From Caprella mutica (lineage: Eukaryota; Arthropoda; Malacostraca; Amphipoda; Caprellidae): 64,000 nt of DNA. Each line of letters begins with the position of its first letter. Position 1 is the first letter of the stretch. The position numbers and the translations under genes were made by a program. The stretch is taken from contig CANNZV010001044.1 of NCBI GenBank assembly GCA_947561585.1, positions 62,001-126,000 on the forward strand, given 5' to 3'. Below, piece by piece: positions 60,201 to 64,000 of this stretch. Under the pieces are notes generated by a model. It worked only from the letters and a program-made list of their open reading frames with translations, was not told the DNA's origin and did no database searches.

Positions 60201-61389
60201 CCTCAATAGTATTATTTATATTGCCATTTTATGATAGTAGATCAAACAAAATCATAAATGCGAAAATGAAATGTTATATAGAAATAACATTTTTTCTTGA
60301 ATTTCCAAACAAAATTTAAATGAAATCTTCTTGTGCATTGTACAATATAGTTAATATTAAATAACCAACATCAAATAGATTCAATATATTTCAATCAAAT
60401 ATACCTAATATTCACATCCCATGCAATCAAAACAAAATGAAGAACTATTCAAGTAAGATTGCTCTACTCACTTTTACTAACTATTTGTATTTTTCTTGAA
60501 TATAGATGAAGATACAGAACAGTTAGATGTTCCAATAGGCCATGCGTAATTGTGTAGCTATATTCGCTATAAGTTACGAAACCCGGTACAAATGCTCCCA
60601 TAAACTTAAGTATTCCATAAAAGTTACGTATTCCCGTACATTTTTGTGTTCCCGTACATTGACGTACCGTTACGTAAATATCTCTCATATAAGTGGTCTG
60701 CAGAATTTCATATGTATTATATTTTAGTGCATAGATCAAACTAATTTGATGTACGTGAAGAAATGAAGTGAAAAATTTATTCTGATTTTAGTCGAAATGT
60801 GATGAACTTGATAGGAATATTTTGATATCATATCAATTTATTTAACAGACAAACAAACAATTATTATTGTTGTATTTTAGAATAATGAAGTATTGAACTC
60901 TTTGTTCAGCCGATTTAGGACTGAGCAAAGTTAGGGAAAGATTGACTGTAACTTCCATCTCGTCAATTGTAACTGCACTCTAACTAATTAGGAGGAAACA
61001 AATGAAAACTGATATAATTACTGAATGGAAACGGGGACTGTGATCAGTAAATGGAAACAGTGACTCTGATTCGTAACTAGACTCTGTGAATTAATTTCGT
61101 AAATAGAAACTGTGACTCTGATTTGTGACTTGAAATTGTGACTCTGAATTAGTTTTACATTATGATATTGTGAAATATTTAATTTATGAAATAGAAATAA
61201 TCCTTTCTACAATGAAAATAAAATCAATATTGCTTCTGTTCGTCGATGGTCACAACTGCAGTTACAAATAAGAATAGTTAAAAATTATTCTGTATTTGAC
61301 TATCAATATCACTACAATTCAAATAATTTTCTAGAACCAATATTGTTACCATTTAGTGAAACTTTCGTTGCTCTCAATAGCCGAATAAT
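57216..61389. other. Non-genic; small frames only
   Basis: 57640-57800 contains a short plus-strand open stretch before a donor-like cagGTGTGT, unrecognised. 57860-57910 is G+C-richer. 60580-60680 has gtac-rich short repeats (cgtacatt, ttacgta). No gene supported. Confidence 0.4.
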
Positions 61390-61617
61390 ATGAATTTTCT
61401 GCTAAAATATCGCGATGCGCTAGAATCTTTTCAAAAAACTTCTTATCATATCTTTTATAATGGGAGCAACACGATTTTTTTTAACTTGTTGTATATTATT
61501 AATACAAGTGAATTTTGTCACACATTTGAAAAATCTGAAAGTGGTCAATATCATAAACGAGTAGTATCTATATTGACTGAAATAAAAGACATAGTTACAA
61601 GGCATGATAACGAGTAG
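61390..61617 (+). other. 75-codon frame, unrecognised
   Basis: Begins MNFLLKYRDALESFQKTSYH and ends in a charged helix-like tail (KDIVTRHDNE). The opposite strand is also open (61420-61710). It lies just inside the right 40-bp inverted repeat, so it could belong to a transposon spanning 55275-61827. No family seen. Confidence 0.15.
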
Positions 61618-61787
61618 GTATATTATATAGAAATGCATTACGGGGAGTACAATTGAGATCATAAATCTCACACTTGCGTGCAGAATAGCTCTCATATACA
61701 AGAAATTCATTTGCGGTTGTTTTTTGGCATGAATAATAGGGTTGTATTGACATGAAATTCAGGGTTGTTTGGGTGAATATTCAGGGT

Positions 61788-61827
61788 CTGAATAGTGAAT
61801 TTGACAGAATATTATTAACGATGTATA
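61788..61827 (-). repeat. 40-bp perfect inverted repeat, right copy
   Basis: ctgaatagtgaatttgacag followed by 20 more bases matching 55275-55314 in reverse complement without mismatch. Confidence 0.9.
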
Positions 61828-62777
61828 AGAAAAATGAATGAAAAATCTGGCACGAAATTACGATCGTATTTGTGTTTTCAGCACGAATTATAGGTAGACA
61901 TGATTAACCCTCAGAATAACAAAGAATCCAAAGCAAGGAAAGTTAAAAAATAAACAATAATTTTCCTGATACTTTTTGATAATATGTTTATCACAAAATT
62001 CATTTATTATATTCGAACAAAATAATTAGATGTAACGCTTTAAATTAATATCGATGTTTTCGCAGATTTTGTTCACTTACATCGCCTAATCGTTAGATTT
62101 CTTTAGTCTGAGTTAAAAGCGTAAGTTTATATCTGAACAGACAGCAATAAACTCTTTATCTAAAGGGATTCAATTCCATTACTGTTTATTGGAAAGATTC
62201 TTTCGATAAGTGAACAGAAATGAAGTTAAATTAGGAGTTAAATTAGGAGTTGAGTTATATTAGGACTTGAGATAGGAGTTAAATTAGGAAGTGAATGGGG
62301 ATATAAATAATATTAAAAGTACAATAATGAATGATCTTGCATTATTCTGTAATAAACTTTTTCCATTTTGTTTCTTATTTCGTAATTCAAATTTTAAAAT
62401 ATTTTTTTACCTGAAATGTAAAACTATATGGCGATTGAATTTGGTTAATGAAACATAATTTTAAAATTCTTCATTAGATCAACGAACGAAGGATCTAAGT
62501 TTTGTGAGATAAATTGCAGATACATTAGACTAAATACAATATTGGATAGTTGATGTTAATATATAGATTAACTATCATCAGTTTTACAATCCTGTATATA
62601 CGTTTATTGATCATTATTTCTCTGCTTACTAAAGGAAACATTACCAAATTTTCCACCTCGCAGCTTCATTAGCAACAATAAGGAACTTCAATCCAAAGCA
62701 GAATCTTTCCATCACCAACATTGCCTCATTTCAGTCATTGCTGTCGATGAATTATAGAGCACATCAGGCCAACATTT
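61828..62777. other. AT-rich; short ttaggagtta repeat at 62220-62295
   Basis: The only structure is a small irregular repeat of aaattaggagttga words. Confidence 0.5.
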
Positions 62778-62905
62778 CAGCTTCATTTCAAAGAAAGTTT
62801 CTTGCAGAACTCATGCAATAAATTAGTCTAATTTGACACAAGACTAATACTCAACTTAGCGCAATCACTGTTTTCTGTTAGCCGATTAATCAACTTCTGA
62901 AATGT
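62778..62905 (+). repeat. Dispersed repeat C, copy 2
   Basis: Direct copy of 26510-26640, with tgttagccgattaatcaact shared. Confidence 0.7.
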
Positions 62906-63600
62906 AGTCCTGGTTCTTTTTCTCTGAGGGGAAAACATTAAGAAAGAATATAAGACCAGAAATACACCTATAGTATTGTATCTGTTTTAATATAGAATAT
63001 GGTATTGCTAATTTTAGGTTCTATTATATTTTATCTTTTAGGAACGAACACGTATTTTTTAATAACTGTTTAGTAAACCATAAATTTTTATTGTTTGTAA
63101 AATAGTCTAAAAAAATATCTAAGATAATATGTTAGAATACTCATAATGGTAATCACATGGAACTTACTGTATAATAAAAAACATATATTCATTATTAACC
63201 AATCCACGATGATGATTGTTTTCAATTATTTCAACACACTATGGAGGAGGTAAAGGGACGTAATTAACCCATTTCAGCTGGAATTAATTTTTTGTATGAT
63301 TATTTTCTTATTTTAATTTTTCTGATGTTAGCTCAACATAATTGATTAGAAAAATGCATCAGTTTACATATCCCTGCTATGGTATTGCTTGAACACGATG
63401 TTCCATATATTCACCACTTAGCATATCCAAGTACAAAATTTTAATGTTGGATGAAGTATGTATATTTGTTTAAACTCCACTTTTATTTTAGTGTGAATCA
63501 AAAATTAAAAATTGGAACACATAATCTCAAGTTTGACTAAAATATAGAATGCAAGAAAAAAAAAAAAACATCAGAATGTTGGATACAACCAGAATATTTT
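62906..63600. other. AT-rich, nothing evident
   Basis: No supported feature. Confidence 0.45.
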
Positions 63601-63603
63601 CTG

Positions 63604-63926
63604 ATCGTATTAAGTGTTATTGCATATAGCTGCACTCGCTGATTGCATTAAGTGTTATTGCATATAGCTGCACTCGCTGATTACATTAAGTGTTATTGCA
63701 AATAGCTGCACTCACTGATTACATTAAGTGTTATTGCATATAGCTGCACTCGCTGATTGCATTAAGTGTTATTGCATATAGCTGCACTCGCTGATTACAT
63801 TAAGTGTTATTGCAAATAGCTGCACTCACTGATTACATTAAGTGTTATTGCATATAGCTGCACTCGCTGATTACATTAAGTGTTATTGCATATAGCTGCA
63901 CTCGCTGATTACATTAAGTGTTATTG
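63604..63926 (+). repeat. 38-bp minisatellite, about 8.5 units
   Basis: cattaagtgttattgcatat followed by agctgcactcgctgatta repeats every 38 bases. Variants gcatat/gcaaat and ctcgct/ctcact recur together in a three-unit order, indicating block duplication. Confidence 0.95.
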
Positions 63927-64000
63927 CACAAAACATATGTGTTGCAATTTAATTTTTGGCGGTGAAACCAGACAAAACTTCCACTTGAAAACGACCCTCC

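Overview
This window looks like non-coding, repeat-rich chromosomal DNA from an animal, most likely an arthropod. By eye it is roughly 70% A+T. It has long minisatellites, short inverted-repeat transposons, Tc1-type relics and one R2-like (restriction-like-endonuclease) non-LTR retrotransposon, and no bacterial-style gene packing. I saw no convincing host gene, tRNA, rRNA or CRISPR array. The only long intact reading frame is the retrotransposon ORF (984 codons, minus strand, 3044-5998). The species cannot be fixed from the sequence; an insect is a guess from the transposon types.

The dominant architecture is a very large imperfect inverted duplication. The left arm (about 481-18003) is repeated in reverse orientation as the right arm (about 40784-55255), around a 22.8 kb unrelated spacer (18004-40783). 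Matching blocks appear in mirror order: the 64-bp minisatellite (501-1022 with 54627-55250), the 17-bp minisatellite (10171-10609 with 50467-50910), ORF-like blocks near 12.4, 12.9 and 13.6 kb with those near 49.0, 48.1 and 47.6 kb, the 76-bp minisatellite (16077-17075 with 41558-41865), and the arm end (17560-18003 with 40784-41050). Identity is patchy: near 96% in some stretches and much lower in others. A segment with a 34-bp repeat (14095-14672 and 42178-42490) is in direct orientation instead, which suggests a secondary rearrangement.

Each arm carries insertions that the other lacks, and these act as natural empty sites. The left arm holds a degenerate Tc1-like transposon (1636-6599) with 23-bp inverted ends, and the R2-like element sits inside it. 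It also holds a 179-bp MITE (17789-17967) whose unoccupied site is visible in the right arm. The right arm holds a hAT-like MITE (43363-43682), a 19-bp satellite (44125-44940) and a 461-bp element with word-array ends (48457-48917) whose empty site is visible in the left arm.

The spacer contains two more elements with the same design (28369-29889 and 30458-31518): their inverted ends are made of arrays of short related words, as in Foldback/Galileo transposons. It also has a second Tc1 relic, a foldback hairpin at 37009-37119, a 130-bp inverted pair at 21.6/25.9 kb, and further copies of dispersed repeats that also occur in the arms. To the right of the duplication (55256-64000) are 17-, 32- and 38-bp tandem repeats and a perfect 40-bp inverted repeat pair (55275/61788) that may mark a 6.5 kb element. 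Large stretches elsewhere are plain AT-rich DNA in which I see nothing.
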